DNA of 64,000 nt from Planctomycetota bacterium (GTDB lineage: Bacteria > Planctomycetota > Brocadiia > SM23-32 > JAKLEA01). Shown piece after piece: positions 17,377-26,155 of the stretch. The notes beneath the pieces are model-generated. The model was given only the letters and a program-made list of their open reading frames with translations, did no database searches and had not been told where the DNA came from. The stretch's first letter is position 1, and every line of letters begins with the position of its first letter. The stretch lies in assembly GCA_022711755.1 (NCBI GenBank), contig JAKLEA010000021.1, positions 44,901 to 108,900 of the forward strand, in the 5' to 3' direction. Position numbers and translations under genes: made by a program.

Positions 17377-17405
17377 TTGACATCGCGCCGCGCGGCAAGT
17401 AGTTG
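17377..17405 (+). promoter_or_regulatory. possible aroA promoter
   Basis: TTGACA at 17377-17382 is perfect and 17 bases separate it from TAGTTG, a poor -10. It is the best candidate on the plus strand in the divergent gap upstream of aroA. Confidence 0.25.
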
Positions 17406-17487
17406 TGAATGCGCTGCTGTTTTGCTGTTCAGAAAGCCGGGCGGAGTGGAATGAATCATATTGCCGGCGGAAAGGGAGTCGTAAGAA

Positions 17488-18765
17488 ATGAAGTTTAAGT
17501 GTGGACAATCAAGGCTGGCCGGGAAGGTTGCCATCCCCGGTTCCAAGTCCCATACGATACGCGCCGTTGCAATCTCCGCCCTGGCGCCGGGGCAGAGCAG
17601 GATAAAGGCTCCGCTGCTCTCACAGGACACGCTCTCGGCAGTAGCGTGTTACAAGGCGGTCGGCGCGGTCATCGAGGATCGGGGCGAAGAATGGCTTGTG
17701 ACAGGCGTCGGGGCCTGGCCCAGTGTCCCTGAAAACATAATTGACGTGGGCAATTCTGGCACGACGCTAAACGTGATCATGGGCACGTGCGCGCTGATCG
17801 AGAAGGGGTTGAGCGTTCTGACCGGCGATGAGCAGATACGGCGGCGTCCCAGCGGCGCGCTGGCCGACAGCCTGAACCAGCTTGGCGCAAGCGTCCGCAG
17901 CACGCGCGGCAACGCCTTCCCGCCATACGTGGTCGGCGGTCCGATCAAGGGCGGCGAGGCCACGGTTGACGCCGTGAGCAGCCAGTACCTCAGCAGCCTC
18001 CTGATGTGCTGCCCTCTGGCGGACGGGGATTCCGCGATCCGCGTCACAAGGCTCAACGAGCAGCCTTATGTTCAGATGACGCTGGACTGGCTGAAGACGC
18101 AGGGCATCAAGGTCGCTCATGACGGATTCAGCGAATTCAACATCCCCGGCAGGCAGAGCTACCTGCCGGTGAACCGGCGCATCCCGGCGGACTTCTCCTC
18201 GGCAACATTCTTCCTGTGCGCCGGCGCGATCGGAGATAACGACGTCACCGTCTGCGGCATGGACATGAACGATTCGCAGGGCGACAGAGCTGTCGTGGAT
18301 TACCTGCGCGCCATGGGGGCCGATGTCGCGGTCGCCGGCGATGAAATCCGCGTGCGGCGCGGAAACCTGAGTGGCGCGGAGATTGATTTGAATGCCACCC
18401 CGGACGCGCTGCCTATGCTGGCCGCACTGGCGTGTTTCGCTCGCGGCGAGACGCGGCTGGTCAATGTTCCGCAGGCCAGGATCAAGGAAACGGACAGGAT
18501 CGCCGTGATGCGCGCGGAACTGGCGAAGCTCGGCGCGGACGTCAGGGAACTTCCCGACGGGCTGATTGTCAGGGAGAGCCGCCTGAAATCCTGCAAGGTT
18601 AACGGTCATGCCGATCACCGCATTGTAATGGCGCTGGCAATCGCAGGGACGGCCCTGGCGGGAGAGACCGTGATCGAGCAGTCCGAGGCGGCGGGCGTGA
18701 CGTTCCCGACCTTCGCAGGCCTGGTAAGGGAGTTGGACGGAACCCTGGAAGAAATTCCCGACTGA
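17488..18765 (+). CDS. aroA: 3-phosphoshikimate 1-carboxyvinyltransferase (EPSP synthase)
   Basis: The 425-residue enzyme transfers the enolpyruvyl group of PEP to shikimate-3-phosphate in the chorismate pathway. IPGSKSHTIRA carries the conserved Lys-Ser-x-(T)-x-Arg pocket, VGNSGTTLNV is the second phosphate-binding segment, and RIKETDRIAVM with NGHADHRIVMAL closes the C-terminal half. The length is normal. It starts ATG after AAGGGAG. It is the first gene of a plus-strand run leading through a small protein to queE and queA. Confidence 0.96.
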   Translation: MKFKCGQSRLAGKVAIPGSKSHTIRAVAISALAPGQSRIKAPLLSQDTLSAVACYKAVGAVIEDRGEEWLVTGVGAWPSVPENIIDVGNSGTTLNVIMGTCALIEKGLSVLTGDEQIRRRPSGALADSLNQLGASVRSTRGNAFPPYVVGGPIKGGEATVDAVSSQYLSSLLMCCPLADGDSAIRVTRLNEQPYVQMTLDWLKTQGIKVAHDGFSEFNIPGRQSYLPVNRRIPADFSSATFFLCAGAIGDNDVTVCGMDMNDSQGDRAVVDYLRAMGADVAVAGDEIRVRRGNLSGAEIDLNATPDALPMLAALACFARGETRLVNVPQARIKETDRIAVMRAELAKLGADVRELPDGLIVRESRLKSCKVNGHADHRIVMALAIAGTALAGETVIEQSEAAGVTFPTFAGLVRELDGTLEEIPD

Positions 18766-18800
18766 ACCGCGAGTACGGTTTTCCAAAATGGAGCTGCAGA

Positions 18801-19082
18801 TTGGCGACGCTTGCCGAAGAGCTTAAGAGATATGTTGGAAAAGCAATCGTGATTGACACGGCAGGCAGCCTCGTCTATATCGGCACGCTGGCGAAAGTCG
18901 GCAGCCATCTGCTGTGTCTGGAGCATGCGGACGTCCATGACCTTGCCGAATCCAATACCACACGCGAGGTCTACCTCTATGAGGCGGCGCGGGTGGGATT
19001 GCAACCAAATCGCAGGGCGGTGATGGTCAGGATTGTTCAGGTTATGAGCATCACGGCGCTGGAAGACTTCGGAGCCTTTTGA
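18801..19082 (+). CDS. small protein, possibly Sm-like fold
   Basis: The 93-residue protein starts TTG at 18801 with GGAG 7 bases upstream; the nearby ATG at 18788 is out of frame. The sequence (KRYVGKAIVIDTAGSLVYIG, then LLCLEHADVHDL) has the alternating strand pattern of the Sm/LSm fold, in which a helix precedes five bent strands. This is inferred from the pattern, not from a family match. There is no membrane segment. It lies between aroA (35 bp) and queE (20 bp) and is probably co-transcribed with both. It could also be an unrelated small beta-barrel. Confidence 0.6.
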   Translation: MATLAEELKRYVGKAIVIDTAGSLVYIGTLAKVGSHLLCLEHADVHDLAESNTTREVYLYEAARVGLQPNRRAVMVRIVQVMSITALEDFGAF

Positions 19083-19102
19083 TTCCAGGAGACGCGCGCC
19101 CG

Positions 19103-19741
19103 ATGCTGAGAGTGAACGAGATATACAAGAGCATACAGGGCGAAAGCTCATATGCCGGATTACTTTTCGGCTTGGTGCGCCTGACGGGATGCAATCTGCG
19201 CTGCCGGTATTGCGATACGCGCTTCGCCTGGGAAGAGGGGGAGGGTATGGAGTTGCCGGAAATCATGGAGCGGATTGAATCCCTCGATGTCGGCAACGTT
19301 CTTGTCACAGGCGGCGAACCGCTCACGCAGCGGGAAACGCCGAAACTGTTGGCCCAGATGATCGAACGCGACTGGACGACGCTGCTTGAGACCAACGGGA
19401 GCCTGGACATTGACCTTGCTCCGCGCGGAGTCATTCGTATTGTGGACTTCAAAACGCCGGGAAGCGGATGCCATGAGGCCAACGACTGGCGTAATGTCGA
19501 ACGATTGACTCCGGAGGACGAGGTGAAATTCGTTATCGCCTCGCGGGAGGATTACGAGTGGTCCTGCGGAAAAATGCGAAACTATTCGCTGAATGATCTT
19601 TGCGAGGTGCTCTTCTCCGCGGCAGACGGATTCCTTCATCATCGCGATCTTGCGGAGTGGATCATCCGGGACAGCCTGCCGGTCAGGATGCAGGTTCCGC
19701 TTCACCGGGCGATCTGGCCCGACCGCAAGCGCGGAACCTGA
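19103..19741 (+). CDS. queE: 7-carboxy-7-deazaguanine synthase (radical SAM)
   Basis: QueE rearranges 6-carboxy-tetrahydropterin to 7-carboxy-7-deazaguanine, the third step to preQ0 and queuosine. The opening NEIYKSIQGESSYAG and the cluster motif C30-x3-C34-x2-C37 (in LTGCNLRCRYCD) are those of QueE. VTGGEPLTQ is the SAM-binding GGE motif. The frame extends to TTG 19079, but ATG 19103 has CAGGAGA in front and gives the usual start (212 aa). queA begins 7 bp after its stop, so a queuosine transcript is likely. Confidence 0.93.
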   Translation: MLRVNEIYKSIQGESSYAGLLFGLVRLTGCNLRCRYCDTRFAWEEGEGMELPEIMERIESLDVGNVLVTGGEPLTQRETPKLLAQMIERDWTTLLETNGSLDIDLAPRGVIRIVDFKTPGSGCHEANDWRNVERLTPEDEVKFVIASREDYEWSCGKMRNYSLNDLCEVLFSAADGFLHHRDLAEWIIRDSLPVRMQVPLHRAIWPDRKRGT

Positions 19742-19748
19742 ACGCGCC

Positions 19749-20804
19749 ATGTCAGATACCACCCGACTGGAAAGTTACTACTACGAATTGCCGGAGGAAC
19801 GAATCGCTCAGTGTCCGGCGGAAAGGCGCGACGCCTCCCGGTTGCTTGTTATTGATCGCAAGTCGGGAACTCTCGAACACCACGTCTTTAGTGAAATTGT
19901 CAATTTTCTTGGTGAAGGCGATTGCCTGGTTTTGAACCAGACGCGCGTAATCCGGGCGCGGCTGATCGGGCGGCGGCACACAGGGGCGCGGGTGGAGGCG
20001 CTGCTGATCCGCGATGGAGACGAGCCGGATACCTCATGGGCGATGCTCAAGCCCAGCACGAGGTTGAAGGTCGGTGAGAAGATCGAATTCGAGGGGGGGG
20101 CGCTTACGGGAGAGTTATTGCCCAGAAACGCCGCCGGTGAATGGTTTGTTCGATGGATCGCCCCGAGTCCGAGCCGGGAGGTGATAGAAAGGGTGGGGCG
20201 CGTGCCGTTGCCGCCATACATCAGGCGGGATGAGGGCCATCAGCGCGAGCCTTATGACTCGGAACGATACCAGACGGTCTACGCCAGGCATGACGGATCA
20301 TGCGCCGCTCCGACGGCCGGGCTGCATTTCACAAAGAAAACGCTTGAAGAGTTGCAGCGGCGCGGGGTGTCGCTGGAATATATTACCCTTCACGTCGGCC
20401 CGGGAACCTTCCGACCGGTCAAGGTCGCTGACATTCGCGATCACGTCATGCACGAGGAGCGTTTCGAGGTTGACGCCGGAACATCTGCCGGAATTCTGGC
20501 GGCGCGGAAGTCGGGAAAGCGGATTGTCGCCGTGGGCACGACGGTCTGCAGGACGCTTGAGACGATGGCGGGTCGGGGGCTGCTGGGTTGCGCAACATCC
20601 GGTGAAACGGACTTGTTCATCTATCCTGGGTATGATTTTCAGGTTGTCGGCGCGATGCTGACAAATTTTCACCTGCCGCGAAGCACGCTTCTGATGCTGG
20701 TTTCGGCCTTCGCTGGCCGAGGGCTTGTCCTTGAGGCATATCGGGAGGCCGTCAGACTTCGCTATCGGTTTTTCAGTTACGGGGATGCGATGCTGATAAT
20801 ATAG
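19749..20804 (+). CDS. queA: S-adenosylmethionine:tRNA ribosyltransferase-isomerase
   Basis: QueA adds the epoxycyclopentane ring, taken from SAM, to preQ1 at position 34 of tRNA. The start YYELPEERIAQCPAERRDAS, the motif FLGEGDCLVLNQTRVI, and the C-terminal GETDLFIYPGYDF with NFHLPRSTLLMLVSAF are all standard. The frame is open far upstream into queE, but ATG 19749 matches family starts and gives 351 aa. Its Shine-Dalgarno is weak, which fits translational coupling to queE. The tgt, queC, queD and queF genes are not in the window. Confidence 0.96.
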   Translation: MSDTTRLESYYYELPEERIAQCPAERRDASRLLVIDRKSGTLEHHVFSEIVNFLGEGDCLVLNQTRVIRARLIGRRHTGARVEALLIRDGDEPDTSWAMLKPSTRLKVGEKIEFEGGALTGELLPRNAAGEWFVRWIAPSPSREVIERVGRVPLPPYIRRDEGHQREPYDSERYQTVYARHDGSCAAPTAGLHFTKKTLEELQRRGVSLEYITLHVGPGTFRPVKVADIRDHVMHEERFEVDAGTSAGILAARKSGKRIVAVGTTVCRTLETMAGRGLLGCATSGETDLFIYPGYDFQVVGAMLTNFHLPRSTLLMLVSAFAGRGLVLEAYREAVRLRYRFFSYGDAMLII

Positions 20805-20871
20805 GCATTTTTCTGAAATATGGAGAGGTGGCGCATTCATGGGTATTGAGCGCGTTTGGCGCGAAAATGCC

Positions 20872-20900
20872 TTGACAATATCGCTGCTGTCTGATATATG
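20872..20900 (+). promoter_or_regulatory. strong sigma-70-like promoter of the HEAT-type gene
   Basis: A perfect TTGACA (20872-20877) and TATATG (20895-20900) are exactly 17 bases apart. The -10 is about 100 bases before the ATG at 21000. This is the best plus-strand promoter in the window. Confidence 0.6.
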
Positions 20901-20999
20901 AAAAATGGTTGAGCGGCATGGGATTTCGGTATGTACAAGTTCGCATACCGGAAGTATTTACGTCATTTAAGATCATGCCGCCGACCGGGAGTCCAATTC

Positions 21000-22514
21000 A
21001 TGAAGGCAAGATACGCGGCAACTTTCGCGGTTGCTTTGGCGCTGGTTGTGGTCTGCGCTGACGCTTCTGCGCAAAATCCAAATGATCCGGTTGCCAAACT
21101 GATCAAGGATTTCCAGGCCCCCACCACCCCCAATATGCGCGTCCTGTCCGCCACAAGCCTAGTCTCCAAGGCTGTGGAACAGTTGAAGGGCAATATCCGC
21201 GAGGGTGAAACATCAGTCGTGACCGCGCTGGTTGAGTTGCTTCTTACCCCGGACAAGAATGTTGCCGCAAACGCGGCTTTCGCCCTGGGGCAGATTGGCA
21301 ATGCAATTGACAAGACCGAGACTCAATCCCTCGCAACGCTGCGAAAGGCGGCGGGATTGAAGCTGAGGATGATGCTTGAAGATCAGTCGTTCCAGGTCCG
21401 TTATGCCTGTACGGAGGCCATTGGAGCCATCTGGGCCGGCAACCGGGGCGGAGATGACGAATGCCTGCAGGTGAATGGACGTCTATACGGCATAGCATTG
21501 AGCAGTTCCAGCCTTCCGGAGGTGTACATCTCCATCCTGGCGCTGACGCAAATAAATGATGATTTCAAGGTTGATCTTTCAAAGTTTCCGGACTATGCGC
21601 TTCAGGACAAACAGACCGAGCAGGTTATGGACAAGATTCTCGGCGATTGGCGTCAGGCGCTGGTTGACGGGCGACAGAACAAGCAGATAGCCATCCCGGA
21701 CCTCAACAAGCTTGATTGGCGCGGCTTGGTCCTTTTCATTATCACAGGCGAACCTGGGGAAAGGGCGCGCGCGCGGGACGAACTGATTACGCGCGGAAAT
21801 CTGGATCCGCTCGAATACATCCTGTCGAAACTGCAGGAGGAACGCCTCAGGAACGAAGCGCTTCCCGACCTTTGCGAGGTTGTGACTCGCCTGACCAACG
21901 CCGCATTGCAGATTGAAAAAGGGACGGCGCGCAAGGAACGAGTTGAGCTTGTGGACAAATGGCGCGTGAAGTTCATGCAAAAACTGCGTGAGATGCCGCG
22001 CGAGAAGGCTATGCCATATGTCGTTGCACAAATTGGCGCGCTTCTGGCGGATCCGCTGACCGCCGCAGGCGGGCAGGCCGAACAACTGCAGGAAGTGTTG
22101 CCCTGGCATGTTGATGACAAGGCGCAGGTTCCCGAACAGCTTCCGGAGGACATGAAGAACAGACTTTTGAAAGAGTTGGAATTAAAGGACGTGATTCGAG
22201 GCGCGGTGCGAGATATTCAACAATCCAAGGGCACGGATGAAGCCAATATGACCAAGCGCGTCGAAGCCACGCGCCTTCTGATTGACCGGGTAATGAAAAA
22301 TGCGGACAGTCGGCGCATAATGCGCATTTTCCTGAAAGATTTCTGCCAGTCGTTGATTACCGAACAGCACAATGTCGTCAGGGATAACCTGCAAAAAATT
22401 GTTGAATTCGCCGCTCAAAGCCCGATACCGCTAAGTTCAGAGGACAAGGAGGAAGTGCGTAGGGATAAGGTAATGAAGTGGCTGGGCGAAATAGGCGAAG
22501 AACCTCTCCCCTGA
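21000..22514 (+). CDS. exported helical-repeat (HEAT-like) protein
   Basis: The 504-residue protein starts at ATG 21000, where a signal peptide begins: MKAR, then a hydrophobic run with cleavage likely after ADASA. The frame is open 23 codons further upstream, but that stretch lacks signal character. The mature part is rich in paired helices. The segments SVVTALVELLLTPDKNVAANAAFALGQIG and QVRYACTEAIGAIWAG look like HEAT repeats, which serve as protein-binding scaffolds. The second half is long charged helices without a recognised domain. It has its own promoter (20872-20900) and terminator (22547-22582), so it is a single-gene transcript. Function unknown. Confidence 0.7.
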   Translation: MKARYAATFAVALALVVVCADASAQNPNDPVAKLIKDFQAPTTPNMRVLSATSLVSKAVEQLKGNIREGETSVVTALVELLLTPDKNVAANAAFALGQIGNAIDKTETQSLATLRKAAGLKLRMMLEDQSFQVRYACTEAIGAIWAGNRGGDDECLQVNGRLYGIALSSSSLPEVYISILALTQINDDFKVDLSKFPDYALQDKQTEQVMDKILGDWRQALVDGRQNKQIAIPDLNKLDWRGLVLFIITGEPGERARARDELITRGNLDPLEYILSKLQEERLRNEALPDLCEVVTRLTNAALQIEKGTARKERVELVDKWRVKFMQKLREMPREKAMPYVVAQIGALLADPLTAAGGQAEQLQEVLPWHVDDKAQVPEQLPEDMKNRLLKELELKDVIRGAVRDIQQSKGTDEANMTKRVEATRLLIDRVMKNADSRRIMRIFLKDFCQSLITEQHNVVRDNLQKIVEFAAQSPIPLSSEDKEEVRRDKVMKWLGEIGEEPLP

Positions 22515-22546
22515 ACGTCTGCGAGCTGATCTCAGTCATTTAACAC

Positions 22547-22582
22547 AACCCGCCGCTACGGGGGGAAACCGGCAGGTTTTTT
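22547..22582 (+). terminator. intrinsic terminator after the HEAT-like gene
   Basis: AACCCGCCG pairs with CGGCAGGTT (one mismatch in nine) across a GC-rich loop and runs into TTTTTT. It lies 32 bp after the stop codon at 22514. Confidence 0.7.
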
Positions 22583-22622
22583 AATCCGCAGGATGATGAT
22601 CGCTTCTCACGGAGATGGTGTA

Positions 22623-24416
22623 ATGAAACCTCAATTCAATATTATTCCGGTCATCGTAATCTGCCTTTGCGCATTGGTTTCATGCAGGCGAACCCAGCCC
22701 AACGCCGCGCCGCAGAAGCCCCCGGAGGCTTCGGAGGCGCAAAACAAGTCCGGCGTGTCAGAACATCCGAAAGCCTATGTCCCTGTAGTCGGAAAACGTG
22801 GTGGAGAATGGCTCAATGCGACGATCAGCGGCCCTAAATCTTTCAACGCTGTCGTATCCAATGAAACGAGCACTGGTTCGGCGATAGGGCCGATATTCGA
22901 GGGGCTAACGACGGCTGATCCCGATACACTAATGCCCCAACCGAAACTTGCTGAATCATGGCATTTTGCGGAGGACGGCTCTTCCTGCACGTTCAACCTG
23001 CGCGCTGGAGTGAAATGGAACGACGGGATGCCCTTCACGGCCGATGATGTTGTTTTCACGTATGAGAAATTGTACCTTAATCCGGAGATACCCAATTCAA
23101 CCGGCGATATTCTTACAATCGAGGACAAGAGACCGAAAGTCGTGAAGGTTGACGAATTGACCGTGCGATTCGACCTGCCGTGGAAATACGCTCCATTCGT
23201 GCGGGCGATGAGCGCGGATATCCTGCCGTTGCACAAGCTTGGAAATCTCAGCGCGGCGGAATTCCAGCATCACTGGGGGCTGGACACGCCCCCGTCGGAG
23301 CTTGTCGGCACGGGACCGTTCAAACTCGTTTCGTATGAACCTGAACAACGACTTATTTATGAACGCAATCCACATTATTGGAAAAAAGATGCAGCCGGAA
23401 ATCAGTTGCCGTATCTGGACAGATACATCACCAGTATTGTGAAAGACTTGAACGTGGCATACCTGAAGTTTAAGAATAAGGAAACGGATGTTTATGGGTT
23501 GCGCCCGGAGGACTTTCAGGTACTGAATCCACTTCAGAAACAGAACGACTTCACAATCTATCGGCTTGGTCCCGGCACCGGATGTTCGTTTGTATTCTTC
23601 AACCAGAACACAAACTCAAACTCAGAGACCGGCAAACCTTTCGTCCAACCGCATAAGCTGAAATGGTTTCGAGACGCGCGTTTCCGCAGGGCCGTGGCGC
23701 ACGCTCTTGATCGGGACACTATGATTAACAATGTTCTTTACGGGCTAGCCTGCCCGCAATATGGACCCATGACAATCAGCGAAGGTTTCTTCTTCAATCC
23801 TGACGTCAAGAAGTATGATTTTGACAAAAGGAAGTCCAAAGCGTTGCTGGCTGAGATGGGTTTCAAAGATGTTGACGGTGACAAAGTTTTAGAAGATGAG
23901 CAGGGAAACAAGCTTCAGTTCACGATGTTAACGAATGTGGAGAACAATGTGCGGGTATCTCTCGCCAACATCATTGCGAAGGATTTGAAGGATTTGGGCA
24001 TGGAAATCAATTTTCAACCCATGCCCTTCAACCCAATAGTCGCAAAGCTCGATGCGTCTTACGATTGGGAATGCGTGCTGCTTGGATTAACTGGCGGGCC
24101 TGAACCGCATTTCGGAAGTAATATCTGGACTTCAAGGGCATACCATCACATGTGGTTCCCATCGCAAAAGATGCCATCATCAGATTGGGAAGCCAGAATA
24201 GACGAGTTGTTTACGCTGGGCGTTCAGGAGCTTGATCCGGAAAAGCGAAAGGTCTATTACGACGAATGGCAGGTGATTTCTTCAGAACAACTCCCATTGA
24301 TATATACGGTAGTGCAGGAGATGATTGTTGCAGTGCGCAACCGTTTCGGGAACATTCATCCCACGCCCCACGGCGGCGTGACGCATAATCTGGAGGAGAT
24401 TTTTGTCAAGGAATAG
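22623..24416 (+). CDS. oligopeptide ABC transporter substrate-binding lipoprotein (family 5)
   Basis: The 597-residue protein has a lipoprotein signal ending in LVSC, so Cys21 would be lipidated and the protein tethered in the periplasm. The body is a family 5 solute-binding protein (DppA/OppA type): LAESWHFAEDGSSCTFNLRAGVKWNDG and PFTADDVVFTYE are the standard early motifs, and RRAVAHALDRDTMI the mid-domain one. ATG 22623 is preferred over ATG 22593 because the signal peptide starts there and GGAG stands in front. It is the first gene of a five-gene importer; the permease start overlaps its stop by 14 bp. The ligand is a peptide or similar compound, not readable. Confidence 0.92.
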   Translation: MKPQFNIIPVIVICLCALVSCRRTQPNAAPQKPPEASEAQNKSGVSEHPKAYVPVVGKRGGEWLNATISGPKSFNAVVSNETSTGSAIGPIFEGLTTADPDTLMPQPKLAESWHFAEDGSSCTFNLRAGVKWNDGMPFTADDVVFTYEKLYLNPEIPNSTGDILTIEDKRPKVVKVDELTVRFDLPWKYAPFVRAMSADILPLHKLGNLSAAEFQHHWGLDTPPSELVGTGPFKLVSYEPEQRLIYERNPHYWKKDAAGNQLPYLDRYITSIVKDLNVAYLKFKNKETDVYGLRPEDFQVLNPLQKQNDFTIYRLGPGTGCSFVFFNQNTNSNSETGKPFVQPHKLKWFRDARFRRAVAHALDRDTMINNVLYGLACPQYGPMTISEGFFFNPDVKKYDFDKRKSKALLAEMGFKDVDGDKVLEDEQGNKLQFTMLTNVENNVRVSLANIIAKDLKDLGMEINFQPMPFNPIVAKLDASYDWECVLLGLTGGPEPHFGSNIWTSRAYHHMWFPSQKMPSSDWEARIDELFTLGVQELDPEKRKVYYDEWQVISSEQLPLIYTVVQEMIVAVRNRFGNIHPTPHGGVTHNLEEIFVKE

Positions 24417-26142
24417 AGCGCGAGGAAGGTTGCCTGCGGCTTTCTGCGCTGCCGCCGTAGCGGTGTTGTTCCTGATTTGGACGCTGCCGTGGGAGAATTA
24501 TCCGCTTGTTCCAAAAATTATTTTCAGTATTCCGGTAATCATATTCATTGAGTGGGCCATACTCAGGATCGCGTTAGGCCGCGAGGACCATTCCCGTCTG
24601 GTGATGTTCATGACTGCCCCATTGCTTATGCTCGCAGTCTTCTCCGCGCAGTCAGGCGCCATAGTCAATTATTCAGAAAAGCAACTGCACATTTATTATA
24701 CGTACCTCGGTATTTGCTTTGTTCTGGCGGAGATGGGAATCATTCTGTCGCTCAAGGGAGTGAAACCTGTGCTGCGGATGGGATCATGGGCGGCATTCGG
24801 GGCCATTTATCTTCTGAGAGTCGCGTTCATGCCGATTCAGTATGGTTTCGGCGGGGTTGACGACGTCGTCGGCATTTCGTCAAACCCGCTGAAGAATCTG
24901 GCAAATGCGGCCCCGGCGGTCTTCTTCGTTGTCCTGAGCCTGGTCATCCTGGAAGCGAGCATTTATTATGGTTCGATCAAGCAGCGCGCAACCATGCATT
25001 ACGTCGCCGGACGATTCCTGGTCGCGACACCGCTGCTGCTGGGGATGTCCTTTGCTACTTATTCGATAATCAACCTATCGCCGGGGAATTATTTCACCCA
25101 ATTCATGTCCAACCCACAGGTATCGCGCGATCTGGTCAAGAGGCTGGAAAAGCAGTACCACTACGACAAGCCCTACGCCGTGCGATATTGCTACTGGCTT
25201 CTGGACCTAAGCGAGGGGAACTTGGGATATTCGCTTGAAAGACGCATGCCGGTGTTGTCTGTGATCCGAAGCGCGATGTACAACACAATACTTCTAAACA
25301 TAGTTTCGATGGCGCTTTCCTGGGGGGTGGCGCTTCCGATAGGCATATACGCCGCAGTGCATCGCTATACGTGGACCGAGCGCGGGTTGTCCTTCCTGAC
25401 TTTTCTGGGGATATGCACTCCGGAGTTCTTCCTTTGCCTGCTGCTGCTCTACTGCTCGATGGCCATGGGCGCCGCGCTGACGATGCTGCTTGTCGCGCCG
25501 ATGGCTTTCGCGTTTGCGAAACTGCTGAGCGCGCCGATAGACGTCTGGTCGTGGAGAAGGCCGGACGAGGAATCGGCGCGCAGGACGGCGCTGCTTGGTC
25601 GGATTGTCTTCTGGGCGCTTTTCGCGGGATTTCTTTTCCTGGCCTTCCGCTGGGGCAGCCTGCCGACCGGCGGCATGACCAGTCCCGGACACGACAGGAT
25701 GACCTTCATGGAGAAGATTTCCGATGTGGCCAAGCATATGGTAGTGCCGGTTTTTGTTCTGGGATTCGGCTCCATAGCGTTCCTTCAAAGACTCATGCGT
25801 GGAAACATGCTGGAGACTCTGCGACAGCAGTACATCACGACGGCGCGGGCGAAGGGATTGCCGGAAAACCGCGTCATCTACACCCACGCGCTCCGCAACG
25901 CCATAAACCCAATGGTGACGATGCTGGGTTTTTCTTTCGCCGGGCTGCTGTCGGGCGCAGGACTGCTGGAGATCATCTGCAGTTGGCCTGGCCTGGGCAG
26001 CATAATGCTGGAAGCTGTGCTGAAGAAGGACATTCATCTTGTCATGGGCAGCATGCTCATAGGCGGAGCGCTGCTCATCTTGGGAAACCTGCTGGCCGAC
26101 GTTCTGCTGGCGCAGGTTGATCCGCGGGTCAAATACGGTTAG
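24403..26142 (+). CDS. oligopeptide ABC transporter permease, OppB type with extra membrane domain
   Basis: The 579-residue protein starts TTG inside the previous gene behind TGGAGGAG. Only residues from about 198 on match OppB/DppB: a FLVATPLLLGMSFATYSIINL first helix, the GYSLERRMPVLSVI segment, and the ATPase-coupling EAA loop in TARAKGLPENRVIYTHALRN near residue 490. OppB is usually about 310-340 residues. Here about 197 residues with five or six hydrophobic segments are fused in front, and a further membrane segment of about 70 residues is inserted mid-protein (near 360-430). The function of the additions is unknown. The other four importer genes look ordinary. Confidence 0.9.
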   Translation: MSRNRARGRLPAAFCAAAVAVLFLIWTLPWENYPLVPKIIFSIPVIIFIEWAILRIALGREDHSRLVMFMTAPLLMLAVFSAQSGAIVNYSEKQLHIYYTYLGICFVLAEMGIILSLKGVKPVLRMGSWAAFGAIYLLRVAFMPIQYGFGGVDDVVGISSNPLKNLANAAPAVFFVVLSLVILEASIYYGSIKQRATMHYVAGRFLVATPLLLGMSFATYSIINLSPGNYFTQFMSNPQVSRDLVKRLEKQYHYDKPYAVRYCYWLLDLSEGNLGYSLERRMPVLSVIRSAMYNTILLNIVSMALSWGVALPIGIYAAVHRYTWTERGLSFLTFLGICTPEFFLCLLLLYCSMAMGAALTMLLVAPMAFAFAKLLSAPIDVWSWRRPDEESARRTALLGRIVFWALFAGFLFLAFRWGSLPTGGMTSPGHDRMTFMEKISDVAKHMVVPVFVLGFGSIAFLQRLMRGNMLETLRQQYITTARAKGLPENRVIYTHALRNAINPMVTMLGFSFAGLLSGAGLLEIICSWPGLGSIMLEAVLKKDIHLVMGSMLIGGALLILGNLLADVLLAQVDPRVKYG

Positions 26143-26155
26143 GGCTTCACTGTCA

